From NCBI GenBank assembly GCA_009777345.1, contig WRMB01000012.1, forward strand, positions 1-64,000: DNA of 64,000 nucleotides, given 5' to 3'. Position 1 is the first letter of the stretch. Each line of letters opens with the position of its first letter. This document shows, piece after piece, positions 46,655 to 55,519 of the stretch. The stretch is from Micrococcales bacterium. GTDB lineage: Bacteria; Actinomycetota; Actinomycetes; Actinomycetales; Cellulomonadaceae. The notes under the pieces were generated by a model that was given only the letters and a program-made list of their open reading frames with translations, was not told where the DNA came from and searched no databases. Position numbers and translations under genes: made by a program.

Positions 46655-48040
46655 TCACAGCCGGTCCCAAGCCCGCGTCAGGACGTCACGCAGGATCCGT
46701 TCCATCTCGTCGAACTCAGGCTGCCCCACGGTCAGCGGCGGCGCCAGCTGGATCACCGGGTCGCCGCGGTCGTCGGCCCGGCAGTACAGGCCCGCCTCGA
46801 ACAGGGCTGGGGAGACGAAGCCCTTGAGCACCCGCTCGCACTCGGACTCGGTGAAGGTCTCGCGGGTGGTCTTGTCCTTGACCAGCTCGATGCCGTAGAA
46901 GAAGCCCGCGCCGCGCACGTCGCCGACGATGGGCAGGTCGAGCAGCTTCTCCAGGGTGGTGCGGAAGGCCGGGGCCTGCTCGTGCACGTGGTCGACGAGA
47001 TGCTCGGACTCGAAGACGTCCAGGTTGGCCAGCGCGACGGCGCAGGACACCGGGTGCCCGCCGAAGGTGTAGCCGTGCAGGAACGTCTCGGACCCGTCGG
47101 CGAACGGCTCGTACACCTCGTCGGAGACGATCATCGCGCCGAGCGGCGAGTAGCCCGAGGTCATGCCCTTGGCGCAGGTGATGATGTCCGGCTGGTAGCC
47201 GAGCTCGGCCGAACCGAAGATCTCCCCGATCCGGCCGAAGGCGCAGATCACCTCGTCGGAGACCAGCAGCACGTCGTAGGCGTCGCAGATCTCGCGCAGC
47301 CGGTCGAAGTACCCGGGGGGCGGCGGGAAGCAGCCGCCGGCGTTCTGCACCGGTTCGGCGAACACCGCGGCCACCGTGTCCGGCCCTTCGATCTCGATGG
47401 CCTCGGCCACCCGGTCGGCGGCCCAGCGGCCGAAGGCCTTCGGGTCGTCGCGCAGCGACTCGTCGGCCCGGTAGAGGTTCGTGTTCGGCACCTTGACCGC
47501 TCCGGGCACCAGCGGTTCGTACATCATCTTGATATCGGGCAGGGAGGTCAGGGACAGCGCGCCGTGGGTGGTGCCGTGGTAGGCGACCGCCCGGGAGAGC
47601 ACCTTCGTCTTGCGCGGCCTGCCGCGCAGCAACCAGTACTGCTTGGCCAGCTTCATCGCCGACTCCACGGCCTCGCCGCCGCCGGTGGTGAAGAACACCC
47701 GGTTCAGCGGCCCGGGGGCGTGGCTCGCCAGACGCTCGGCCAGCTCGACCGCGGTCGGGTGGGCGTAGGACCACAACGGGAAGAACGCCAGCTTCTCGGC
47801 CTGCTTGGCCGCGGCGGCGGCCAGCTCGGCCCGGCCGTGGCCCGCCTGCACCACGAACAGCCCGGCCAGGCCGTCGAGGTACTCCTTGCCCTGGGCGTCC
47901 CAGATCCGGTGGCCCGAACCCCGGACGATGACCGGGACCTCGTCGGCCCACCAGGCAGCCGACGTGAAGTGCGGCCACAGGTGGGCCCGGGCGGCGTCGG
48001 CCCAGGGCGTGCCCTGGCGGGTGGTGCTCTGGTCTGTCAT
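46655..48040 (-). CDS. Class III aminotransferase (putrescine/GABA type)
   Basis: A 461-residue PLP-dependent aminotransferase. The PLP-binding Lys is in ITCAKGMTSGYSPLGA, the cofactor Asp in LLVSDEVICAFGR, and the phosphate-binding GGGEAVESAMKLAKQY is near residue 115. Such enzymes use putrescine, GABA or beta-alanine as amino donor. Its placement between polyamine-binding proteins and the transporter ATPase suggests polyamine catabolism. It is convergent with the binding-protein genes and divergent from the ATPase. Confidence 0.9.
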   Translation of the reverse strand: MTDQSTTRQGTPWADAARAHLWPHFTSAAWWADEVPVIVRGSGHRIWDAQGKEYLDGLAGLFVVQAGHGRAELAAAAAKQAEKLAFFPLWSYAHPTAVELAERLASHAPGPLNRVFFTTGGGEAVESAMKLAKQYWLLRGRPRKTKVLSRAVAYHGTTHGALSLTSLPDIKMMYEPLVPGAVKVPNTNLYRADESLRDDPKAFGRWAADRVAEAIEIEGPDTVAAVFAEPVQNAGGCFPPPPGYFDRLREICDAYDVLLVSDEVICAFGRIGEIFGSAELGYQPDIITCAKGMTSGYSPLGAMIVSDEVYEPFADGSETFLHGYTFGGHPVSCAVALANLDVFESEHLVDHVHEQAPAFRTTLEKLLDLPIVGDVRGAGFFYGIELVKDKTTRETFTESECERVLKGFVSPALFEAGLYCRADDRGDPVIQLAPPLTVGQPEFDEMERILRDVLTRAWDRL

Positions 48041-48374
48041 CGGGTTCCCCAGTCGTACGGTTCGGCGGTCGCCTGGGCCGTCGTGTCGAGCACGGGCCGG
48101 GACGAGGTGGTCACTGCGCGATCGTGCCTGCTCGAGGGCGGTCGGCGCAAGGGGCCGACGTGGGACGTCCGATGCAGCGTGCTGCCCGGTGCATGTTCTA
48201 GGATCGGCCCGGATTGCGAAGTTTCGCCTGCCGTCTCACGGTGGTCGGTCCGACGGAGACCGGATCGGCGTCGCTGGACTGCCGCACCGGTGTCGTCTGC
48301 CTGCGAGAGGATGGTCATGAGCCCTGTTCTTCGGTCCGTGCCGCAGGAGGTGGCCGTGGGCGCCGGGGTCAGCG
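48041..48374. other. Divergent aminotransferase-potA control region
   Basis: A 334-bp gap with the promoters of both flanking transcription units. TAGGAT near 48199-48204 is a possible -10 for the transporter operon. The only candidate coding feature is the leader ORF at 48311-48382. I see no other structure of note. Confidence 0.5.
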
Positions 48375-48382
48375 GTGCCTGA
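48311..48382 (+). CDS. Possible 23-aa leader peptide before the transporter operon
   Basis: An ATG with GCGAGAGG just upstream opens a 23-codon frame (MVMSPVLRSVPQEVAVGAG...) whose stop overlaps the GTG of the ATPase gene (8 bp). It may couple translation into the ATPase or sense a cellular state, but could be fortuitous. Confidence 0.3.
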   Translation: MVMSPVLRSVPQEVAVGAGVSGA

Positions 48383-49508
48383 GCAGGCGCCAGCGCTGGA
48401 GCTGGCGGGGATCCGCAAGGAGTTCGGTTCGTTCGTCGCCGTCGAAGACCTCGACCTGCGGATCGAACCGGGGGAGTTCGTCGCCCTGCTCGGCCCGTCC
48501 GGGTGCGGCAAGACCACGACGCTGCGCATGGTGGCCGGGCTGGAGCAGCCGACCGCCGGGTCGGTGACCATCGGCGGGACGGACATGACGCGGGTGCGGG
48601 CCCACCGCCGCCCGGTGAACACGGTGTTCCAGAGCTATGCGCTCTTCCCGCACCTGACCGTCGCGGAGAACGTCGCCTTCGGGCTGCGCCGCCGTCGGGT
48701 CGACGGCCTGGCCGCGAAGGTGGCCGAGGCCCTGGAGCTGGTCGAGATGGGGCACCTGGGCAACCGTCGGCCGAGCCAGCTGTCCGGTGGGCAGGCCCAG
48801 CGGGTGGCCCTGGCGCGGGCCCTGGTGAACCGCCCGCAGGTACTGCTGCTGGACGAACCGCTGGGGGCCCTGGACCTGAAGCTGCGCAAGCAGATGCAGC
48901 TGGAGCTCAAGCGCATCCAGACCGAGGTCGGGCTGACCTTCGTGCACGTCACCCACGACCAGGAGGAGGCCATGACGATGGCCGACTGGGTCGCGGTGAT
49001 GAACCACGGGTGGGTCGAGCAGATCGGCCCGCCCGAAGAGCTCTACTCGCGACCGCACACCGCGTTCGTCGCGAACTTCCTCGGCCAGTCCAACCTGCTG
49101 CCCGGCACGGTCACCGGCAGCGACGGCGACCGGATCGTGGTCAAGGTGGACGGCACGTCGTTCGCCGTGCCCAGGGACCGGGCGGTGCGCACCTCCGGCC
49201 GGGTGCTGGTCGGGGTGCGGCCGGAGAAGATCCGCCTGCTCACCGGCGACCAGGACGCCCCGCAGGGGCACAACCTCATCGGTCCCGGCGCCGTCACCGA
49301 CGTCTCGTTCATGGGGATGAGCACCCAGTACCAGGTGGACGTGGCGGGGTTCGGCACCTTCGGCGTGTTCGCGCAGAACCTGGCCAGCGAGCCGCCCGTC
49401 GGCCTCGGCGCGCGGGTGAGCCTGGTCTGGGAGGTCGAGCACACCTTCGGCCTGGACGGTGACGAGGACCTGGCCGAGGGGGCCACCGACCTGGACGGCG
49501 AGTCGTGA
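48375..49508 (+). CDS. potA: Polyamine-type ABC transporter ATP-binding protein
   Basis: A 377-residue ATPase. Walker A is LLGPSGCGKTTT, the Q-loop VFQSYALFPHLT, the signature LSGGQAQR, Walker B LLLDEPLGALD and the H-loop VTHDQEEAMTM. The C-terminal TOBE-type regulatory domain (from about 250) is typical of the PotA/UgpC branch. GTG 48375 is used. The stop overlaps the first permease gene by 4 bp. Confidence 0.92.
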   Translation: MPEQAPALELAGIRKEFGSFVAVEDLDLRIEPGEFVALLGPSGCGKTTTLRMVAGLEQPTAGSVTIGGTDMTRVRAHRRPVNTVFQSYALFPHLTVAENVAFGLRRRRVDGLAAKVAEALELVEMGHLGNRRPSQLSGGQAQRVALARALVNRPQVLLLDEPLGALDLKLRKQMQLELKRIQTEVGLTFVHVTHDQEEAMTMADWVAVMNHGWVEQIGPPEELYSRPHTAFVANFLGQSNLLPGTVTGSDGDRIVVKVDGTSFAVPRDRAVRTSGRVLVGVRPEKIRLLTGDQDAPQGHNLIGPGAVTDVSFMGMSTQYQVDVAGFGTFGVFAQNLASEPPVGLGARVSLVWEVEHTFGLDGDEDLAEGATDLDGES

Positions 49509-50413
49509 GCCTCCTCGCCGGACTCGGCGGCGGCACGGCCGCGCGGCCGAAGGTCCGGGCCCGCTCCGGCCACCACTGGTGGCTGCTCGGACCGGGGCTG
49601 GTCTACCTGCTGCTGTTCTTCCTGGTGCCGGTGGTGCTGCTGCTGGTGACCAGCCTGAAGGTGCCGGTCGCGGGCGCCGAGCACGGGGAGTACGCCTTCG
49701 CGATGCACTGGCAGAACTACGGCGACGCGCTCAGCCAGTTCTGGCGGCCGCTGGTGCGGTCGTTCGGGTTCGCGGCCATCGCCACGCTGTTCGCCCTGGC
49801 CGTCGGGTACCCGATGGCCTACGCCATCGCGGTGCGGGCCCGGACGCGCCCGCTGCTGCAGGGGTTGCTGCTGGTGCTCGTCATCGCGCCGTTCTTCACC
49901 TCGTTCATCCTGCGCACCTGGGCCTGGCGGCAGATCCTGGCCGACCAGGGCCCCGTCGTCAGCGCCCTGCAGTGGTGGCACATCCTGCCGGCCGACGGGC
50001 GGCTGAGCGCGACCCCGTTCGCCGTGGTCTGGGGCCTGGTCTACAGCTTCTTGCCGTTCATGGTGCTGCCGATCTTCGCCAACCTGGGGCGGCTCGACCC
50101 CCGGATGCTGGAGGCCGGTGCCGATCTGTACGCCTCGCCGTTCACGACCTTCCGCAAGGTGACCTTCCCGCTGTCCCTGCCGGGGGTGGTGTCCGGCACG
50201 CTGCTGGTGTTCATCCCGGCGTCCGGTGACTACGTCAACTCCTCGCTGCTCGGCAACAGCACGAACGCCCAGATGATCGGCCAGGTCATCGACGCGCGGT
50301 TCCTCAACCTGTTCTACCCGACGGCCACGGCGCTGTCCACGATCCTCATGGTCGCCATCCTGGTCCTGGTCACCACGTACGTGCGCCGGTCGGGGACGGA
50401 GGACCTGCTGTGA
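49505..50413 (+). CDS. potB: Polyamine-type ABC transporter permease (PotB-like)
   Basis: A 302-residue inner-membrane permease with six hydrophobic helices and the EAA loop EAGADLYASPFTTFRKVTFPLSLPG (shown in parts: EAGADLYAS, FPLSLPG) that contacts the ATPase. The GTG start overlaps the ATPase stop, and the stop overlaps the second permease. Confidence 0.9.
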   Translation: MSLLAGLGGGTAARPKVRARSGHHWWLLGPGLVYLLLFFLVPVVLLLVTSLKVPVAGAEHGEYAFAMHWQNYGDALSQFWRPLVRSFGFAAIATLFALAVGYPMAYAIAVRARTRPLLQGLLLVLVIAPFFTSFILRTWAWRQILADQGPVVSALQWWHILPADGRLSATPFAVVWGLVYSFLPFMVLPIFANLGRLDPRMLEAGADLYASPFTTFRKVTFPLSLPGVVSGTLLVFIPASGDYVNSSLLGNSTNAQMIGQVIDARFLNLFYPTATALSTILMVAILVLVTTYVRRSGTEDLL

Positions 50414-51798
50414 GGCGCGCCCCGACAGCCGGGTGCCAGGCGGGTCCGACGGACCGGCCGCCGACCGCCGTGCGCCGACGGCGGCGTCTTCGCCTGGGCG
50501 ACGCGATCGTCCCGGTGTTCACCGCGGTCGCCTTCGTCTACCTGCTGGTGCCGATCGGCTACACGGTGGCGTTCAGCTTCAACGACTATTTCAAGTCCAA
50601 CATCATCTGGAACGGCTTCACCTGGGACAACTGGGCCAATCCGTGCGGCGCGCCCCGGGTGTGCGAGTCGTTCAGCACGTCGTTGCAGGTGGGTGCGGTC
50701 GCGACGGTCGGGGCGACGGCGCTGGGCACCCTGCTGGCCGTGGCGCTGGTCCGGTTCCGGTTCCGCGGCCGGGCGGCGGTGAACCTGCTGGTCTTCCTGC
50801 CGATGTCCACACCCGAGATCGTGCTCGGCTCCGCCCTGGCGGCACAGTTCCTGCTGGTGCGGGCCACCTACGGGTTCTGGACGATCGTGGCCGCGCACGT
50901 GATGTTCTGCATCAGCTTCGTCGTGGTCACCGTCAAGGCCCGGGTGGCCAGCCTGGACCCGGCGCTGGAGGAGGCCGCGGCTGATCTGTACGCCTCCCCG
51001 CTGGCGGCGTTCTGGCGGGTGACCTTCCCGCTGCTGCTGCCTGGGATCGGCGCGGCCGCGCTGCTGTCCTTCAGCCTGTCGTTCGACGACTACATCGTGA
51101 CGAACCTCAACGCCGGATCGGTCAAGACGTTCCCGATGTTCGTCTACACCTCCCACCAGAAGGGCATCCCGGCGCAGGCCAACGTGCTGGCCACGATCAT
51201 GTTCCTGATCGCGCTGCTCGCGGTCGCCCTCGCCCAGGTGTGGGCCGTGCGACGGCGGCGGCGGCAGGCCGCGGCCCACCCCCGGCACACCGTGGCACAC
51301 CGGCCGTCGGCCGGGCGCGCTGTCCGGATACCGGCCCGGCCGACGGCGCTGGTCGCGCGTCCCCGGCTGGACGGGCCGCCGCAGGCCGCGCCCACCGAGC
51401 CGACGGTCCGGGTGCCCGGGCTGTCGGTGCAGGGGCACCGGCCGTTCTCCGTGGCGACCGTCGGGTCGGTCGGGGTCGTCGGTGGGGCGCTCGCGGTCCT
51501 GACAGCGCTGGTCCGGGTGCCGAACGCCTACGATGCCGATCTGCGCCGCTGGCTGGTCGTCCTCGGCGTCGCCGTGGTGGTTGCCGCAGTGAGCACCCTG
51601 CTGCTGCGGGGATCGCCCCGGGGGCGGACGGTGTACGCGGTGGTCGTGGGCGGTGGCGTCGTCGGGCTGGTCCTGGCCCTGACGGTCTACAGCGACGGCA
51701 CGAGCCTAGGGCTGGTCGGGTTGCTGGTGGTCGCGCTGGCGTGCCTCTGGCTCGTCTTCACGCAGGCCGCGAACGAGTACTTCCGGCCGTCGTCGTAG
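50410..51798 (+). CDS. PotC-like permease fused to an extra membrane domain
   Basis: A 462-residue protein. Residues to about 290 form a normal PotC-like permease with the EAA loop EEAAADLYASPLAAFWRV and IYTSH-like end. After a basic, Pro/Arg-rich linker (about 290-345) come four additional hydrophobic helices (VATVGSVGVVGGALAVLTAL, WLVVLGVAVVVAAVSTLLL, VYAVVVGGGVVGLVLALTVY, LGLVGLLVVALACLWLVF). Ordinary PotC proteins end near 270 residues, so the tail is an unusual fusion of unknown role. GTG start overlaps the first permease gene. Confidence 0.85.
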   Translation: MRRAPTAGCQAGPTDRPPTAVRRRRRLRLGDAIVPVFTAVAFVYLLVPIGYTVAFSFNDYFKSNIIWNGFTWDNWANPCGAPRVCESFSTSLQVGAVATVGATALGTLLAVALVRFRFRGRAAVNLLVFLPMSTPEIVLGSALAAQFLLVRATYGFWTIVAAHVMFCISFVVVTVKARVASLDPALEEAAADLYASPLAAFWRVTFPLLLPGIGAAALLSFSLSFDDYIVTNLNAGSVKTFPMFVYTSHQKGIPAQANVLATIMFLIALLAVALAQVWAVRRRRRQAAAHPRHTVAHRPSAGRAVRIPARPTALVARPRLDGPPQAAPTEPTVRVPGLSVQGHRPFSVATVGSVGVVGGALAVLTALVRVPNAYDADLRRWLVVLGVAVVVAAVSTLLLRGSPRGRTVYAVVVGGGVVGLVLALTVYSDGTSLGLVGLLVVALACLWLVFTQAANEYFRPSS

Positions 51799-51880
51799 CA
51801 TCGGACGCTCCTGCGTGGTGCGGCCGGACCGATGTAGCTCTCAGCAGCAGGCACAATAGTGCCGACGAAGGAGGAGGGGT

Positions 51881-53269
51881 ATGGGAAACGTCCTGATGTA
51901 CGTCGTCGGGGTCGTCATCTTGGTCGTCGGCGTCCTGGTGTCGATCGGGCTGCACGAGATCGGGCACATGGTCCCGGCCAAGAAGTTCGGCGTCCGGGTC
52001 AGCCAGTACATGGTCGGCTTCGGCCCCACGATCTGGTCGAAGACCAAGGGTGAGACCGAGTACGGGCTGAAGTGGATCCCGCTGGGCGGGTACGTCCGCC
52101 TGGTCGGCATGTACCCGACGGACGAGGCGGTCGGCGCGAAGAAGCCCACCACCTGGTGGGGCCGGACGGCCGCCGACGCCCGGGCGGCCAGTGCCGAGGA
52201 GATCCACGAGGGTGAGGACCACCGGGCGTTCTACCGGCTGTCGACACCCAAGAAGCTGGTCGTGATGTTCGGCGGACCGGTGATGAACCTGCTCCTGGCC
52301 GTGGTGCTGATGGGCATCGTGATGGTCGGTATCGGTGTGCCGACGCAGACCACCACCATCGCGTCTGTCGAGGACTGCATCTTGGTCGGCGAGCAGACCA
52401 AGTGCCCAGCAGCCGCGGTCCCGGCCCCGGCCAAGACTGCTGGGCTGCAGCCGGGGGACGTGATCGTGTCCTGGGACGGGCACAAGGCCGACAGCTGGGC
52501 GGATGTACGCGGTGCGATCCGGGGTTCGTCGACCGTACCGGGGGTAGGCAAGGAGGTCCAGGTCGTCATCGAGCGTGACGGACGGCTGATGACGCTACCG
52601 ATCACCGTCGAACCGGTATGCCGCGACAAGTCCGGGAAGGTGGTGAGCTGCGAGTCTGAGGCTGTGGTGTGCAGCGACAGATCTGGAAAAAAGGTGAAAT
52701 GCACGTCCAGCGGTGCCACAAAGGCAGCCGGGTACGCGGGGATCGTTTCGGCCGAACGTACCCAGCGTAAGCCGGTCTGGGAGGTGCCCACGACGGTCGG
52801 GTCGATGGTGTGGCAGGTCGGGGACATCGTCGCCCATCTGCCGCAGCGGGTCTGGGACGTGGCCGACCGCACGATCAACGGTGAGGGCCGCGGTGAGGAG
52901 TCGGTGCTGAGCATCGTCGGCGTCGGCCGGATCGCGGGGGACACCACCTCGGTCGACGCCTCGGCCGACAGCCTCGTCTCCGGCCCGACCGACCGGATCC
53001 GGATGCTGCTGGGCGTCCTGGCTGCGCTCAACATCTCGCTGTTCGTGTTCAACCTGATCCCGTTGCCGCCGCTGGACGGTGGGCATATCACGGCGGCGCT
53101 GTGGGAGGGTGCCCGACGGCAGGTCTCACGTCTGCGGGGCCAGGTGCGCACCCGACCGGCGGACAGTGCCCGCCTGGTCCCCGTCGGCTACGCCATGTTC
53201 GTGCTCCTCCTGGCTATGGGTGTGATGCTGATCTGGGCGGACATCGTCAACCCCGTAAAGTTCACCTGA
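51881..53269 (+). CDS. Site-2 (RseP/Rip1-type) membrane metalloprotease
   Basis: A 462-residue intramembrane zinc protease. HEIGH at 25-29 lies in the first helix, a PDZ-like domain in the middle, and the C-terminal zinc-ligand motif NLIPLPPLDGGH near 390. Between them is an insertion with six Cys: C-x8-C near 166-175 and two units of the form CxD[K/R]SGKxVxC near 247-275. The ordinary family lacks this. It probably processes anti-sigma factors or other transmembrane regulators; ispG follows, as is common. ATG with a strong GGAGGAGGG site. Confidence 0.9.
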   Translation: MGNVLMYVVGVVILVVGVLVSIGLHEIGHMVPAKKFGVRVSQYMVGFGPTIWSKTKGETEYGLKWIPLGGYVRLVGMYPTDEAVGAKKPTTWWGRTAADARAASAEEIHEGEDHRAFYRLSTPKKLVVMFGGPVMNLLLAVVLMGIVMVGIGVPTQTTTIASVEDCILVGEQTKCPAAAVPAPAKTAGLQPGDVIVSWDGHKADSWADVRGAIRGSSTVPGVGKEVQVVIERDGRLMTLPITVEPVCRDKSGKVVSCESEAVVCSDRSGKKVKCTSSGATKAAGYAGIVSAERTQRKPVWEVPTTVGSMVWQVGDIVAHLPQRVWDVADRTINGEGRGEESVLSIVGVGRIAGDTTSVDASADSLVSGPTDRIRMLLGVLAALNISLFVFNLIPLPPLDGGHITAALWEGARRQVSRLRGQVRTRPADSARLVPVGYAMFVLLLAMGVMLIWADIVNPVKFT

Positions 53270-53354
53270 GGGGGCTGTGGCGAACTGGTGAACATCGCCT
53301 ACCGCGGCCGGGAGCGCGCGTCGGCGGGTGGGCCGGTGGTGCGAGAATGACCGG

Positions 53355-54512
53355 GTGACAACCACCGTCGCCCTCGGGATGCCCACCCTTCCGCAGACTC
53401 TCGCGCCGCGCCGACCCAGCCGCAAGATCAGGGTCGGCCAGGTCGAGGTCGGCGGGGACGCGCCGGTCAGCGTCCAGTCGATGACCACTACGCCGACCGC
53501 GGACACCGACGCCACGCTGATGCAGATCGGTGAGCTGACCGCCGCGGGCTGCGATATCGTCCGGGTCGCGGTGCCCAGCGCCGACGACGCCGCCGCGCTG
53601 GCGACCATCGCCCGGGCCAGCTCCGTCCCGGTGGTGGCCGATATCCACTTCCAGCCCAAGTACGTCTATGCCGCGATCGACGCCGGGTGCGCCGCGGTGC
53701 GGGTCAACCCGGGCAATATCCGCCAGTTCGACGACCAGGTGAAGCAGATCGCCCAGGCGGCTGCCGCCGCGGGCGTGTCGCTGCGGATCGGGGTCAACGC
53801 CGGGTCGCTGGACCCGCGGCTGCTGGCCAAGTACGGCAAGGCCACGCCGGAGGCGCTGGTGGAGTCCGCGGTGTGGGAGGCCTCGCTGTTCGAGGAGCAC
53901 GACTTCCACGACTTCAAGATCTCCGTGAAGCACAACGACCCGGTGGTCATGGTGCGGGCCTACCGGCTGCTGGCCGAACGGGGCGACTGGCCGCTGCACC
54001 TGGGCGTGACCGAGGCGGGCCCGGCCTTCCAGGGCACCGTCAAGTCGGCCACGGCCTTCGGTGCGCTGCTGTCGCAGGGCGTCGGCGACACCATCCGGGT
54101 GTCGCTGTCCGCCCCGCCGGTCGAGGAGGTGAAGGTCGGTATCGCGATCCTGCAGTCGCTGAACCTGCGTCCGCGTCGGCTGGAGATCGTGTCGTGCCCG
54201 TCGTGCGGCCGGGCCCAGGTCGACGTGTACACGCTGGCCGAGCAGGTCACCGCAGGGCTGGCCGGGCTGACCGTGCCGCTGCGGGTGGCCGTCATGGGCT
54301 GCGTCGTCAACGGTCCTGGCGAGGCGCGGGAGGCCGATCTCGGCGTCGCCTCGGGCAACGGTAAGGGGCAGATCTTCGTGGCGGGCGAGGTCGTCGCTAC
54401 GGTACCGGAGTCGCAGATCGTGCCGCGGCTGATCGCCGAGGCGGAACGGATCGCTGCCACCATGCCGCAGGACGAGTCTGGTGGAACCGGTCCGCAGGTC
54501 TTGGTCGGCTGA
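53355..54512 (+). CDS. ispG: (E)-4-hydroxy-3-methylbut-2-enyl-diphosphate synthase
   Basis: Penultimate enzyme of the MEP isoprenoid pathway. The 385-residue protein has a TIM-barrel N-terminal part and a C-terminal [4Fe-4S] domain with ligands in SCPSCGR and [14 protein letters not shown] 53355 is chosen because it gives the family N-terminus (the frame extends upstream to 53328). It lies downstream of the site-2 protease gene, a conserved actinobacterial order. Confidence 0.96.
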   Translation: MTTTVALGMPTLPQTLAPRRPSRKIRVGQVEVGGDAPVSVQSMTTTPTADTDATLMQIGELTAAGCDIVRVAVPSADDAAALATIARASSVPVVADIHFQPKYVYAAIDAGCAAVRVNPGNIRQFDDQVKQIAQAAAAAGVSLRIGVNAGSLDPRLLAKYGKATPEALVESAVWEASLFEEHDFHDFKISVKHNDPVVMVRAYRLLAERGDWPLHLGVTEAGPAFQGTVKSATAFGALLSQGVGDTIRVSLSAPPVEEVKVGIAILQSLNLRPRRLEIVSCPSCGRAQVDVYTLAEQVTAGLAGLTVPLRVAVMGCVVNGPGEAREADLGVASGNGKGQIFVAGEVVATVPESQIVPRLIAEAERIAATMPQDESGGTGPQVLVG

Positions 54513-54596
54513 TTCTGGTGTCTGGTATTGGCCGGTTATTGGTCGGATCGGGGGTTTCGGTGCGCCGCTGCCCATGACTTGGGGCAGACTGATGTC

Positions 54597-55493
54597 ATGA
54601 CGGTGCTGGGTACGCGCCCCAGCCTGCGGCTCGGTGCCCAGGTGCTCGGTGACTGTGACGTGCCTGAGGCGCTGCGGCTGTGCGCCGCCGACCCGGTCGC
54701 GTCGGTGCTGGCCTCGGCCCGTCTGCTGCTTGCCGCCCGGACCGGGCTGGCCCGCACCGCCAACCAGCTGTGGGGCTACACCGAGGACGGTCAGCTGCTC
54801 GCGGCCTGCCTGGTCAGTGCCAACCTGGTGCCGGTCGCCCCGGACCTGGACCCGGCGACCCGCGGCCGGGCGATGGCCGCCTTCGCCCGTCTGGCCGCGC
54901 AGCGCCGCCGGGCCTACTCGTCGCTGGTGGGGCCGACCGAGCTGGTCATGGACCTGTGGCAGCGGATGAGCGCGGAGGGGCGGCTGGTCGCCCGGGACGT
55001 GCGGCCCGAGCAGCCGTCGATGGTCATCGACCGTCCGCCGCTGGTCAGCCCCGACCCGACGGTGCGCCGTTCCCGGCCGGACGAGCTCGATATCGTCCTG
55101 CCTGCCTGCGTGAACATGTTCACCGAAGAGGTCGGCTACTCGCCGATGACCGGCGGCGGGGCGGGGTACACCACCCGGGTGCGCACCCTCATCACGCAGG
55201 GCCGGTCGTTCGTGCGGGTCGAGGCCGACCGGGGGCGGCCCCGGGTCATCTTCAAGGCCGAGCTGGCCGTGTCCGGGTTCGGCGTCAGCCAGGTCCAGGG
55301 CGTGTGGGTCACCCCGGACCGGCGGGGGACGGGACTGTCCGAACCGGGGATGGCTGCCGTCGTCGGGCTGGGCCGCGCCACCGCGGACCCCGTCGTCTCC
55401 CTGTACGTGAACTCGTACAACACCCGGGCCGTGGCCGCCTACCGCGCGGTTGGCTTCCGCCAGGTCGGCACCTACGCCACCGTCCAGCTCTGA
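54597..55493 (+). CDS. GNAT-family N-acetyltransferase with DUF4081
   Basis: A 298-residue protein with an N-terminal DUF4081 domain ([18 protein letters not shown]) and a C-terminal GNAT domain: [18 protein letters not shown] is the acetyl-CoA pyrophosphate-binding loop and [19 protein letters not shown] the conserved end. The substrate is unknown. ATG 54597; proS starts 26 bp after the stop. Confidence 0.88.
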   Translation: MTVLGTRPSLRLGAQVLGDCDVPEALRLCAADPVASVLASARLLLAARTGLARTANQLWGYTEDGQLLAACLVSANLVPVAPDLDPATRGRAMAAFARLAAQRRRAYSSLVGPTELVMDLWQRMSAEGRLVARDVRPEQPSMVIDRPPLVSPDPTVRRSRPDELDIVLPACVNMFTEEVGYSPMTGGGAGYTTRVRTLITQGRSFVRVEADRGRPRVIFKAELAVSGFGVSQVQGVWVTPDRRGTGLSEPGMAAVVGLGRATADPVVSLYVNSYNTRAVAAYRAVGFRQVGTYATVQL

Positions 55494-55519
55494 GCCGTCG
55501 GGTCGGTAGGGTTACGGGC

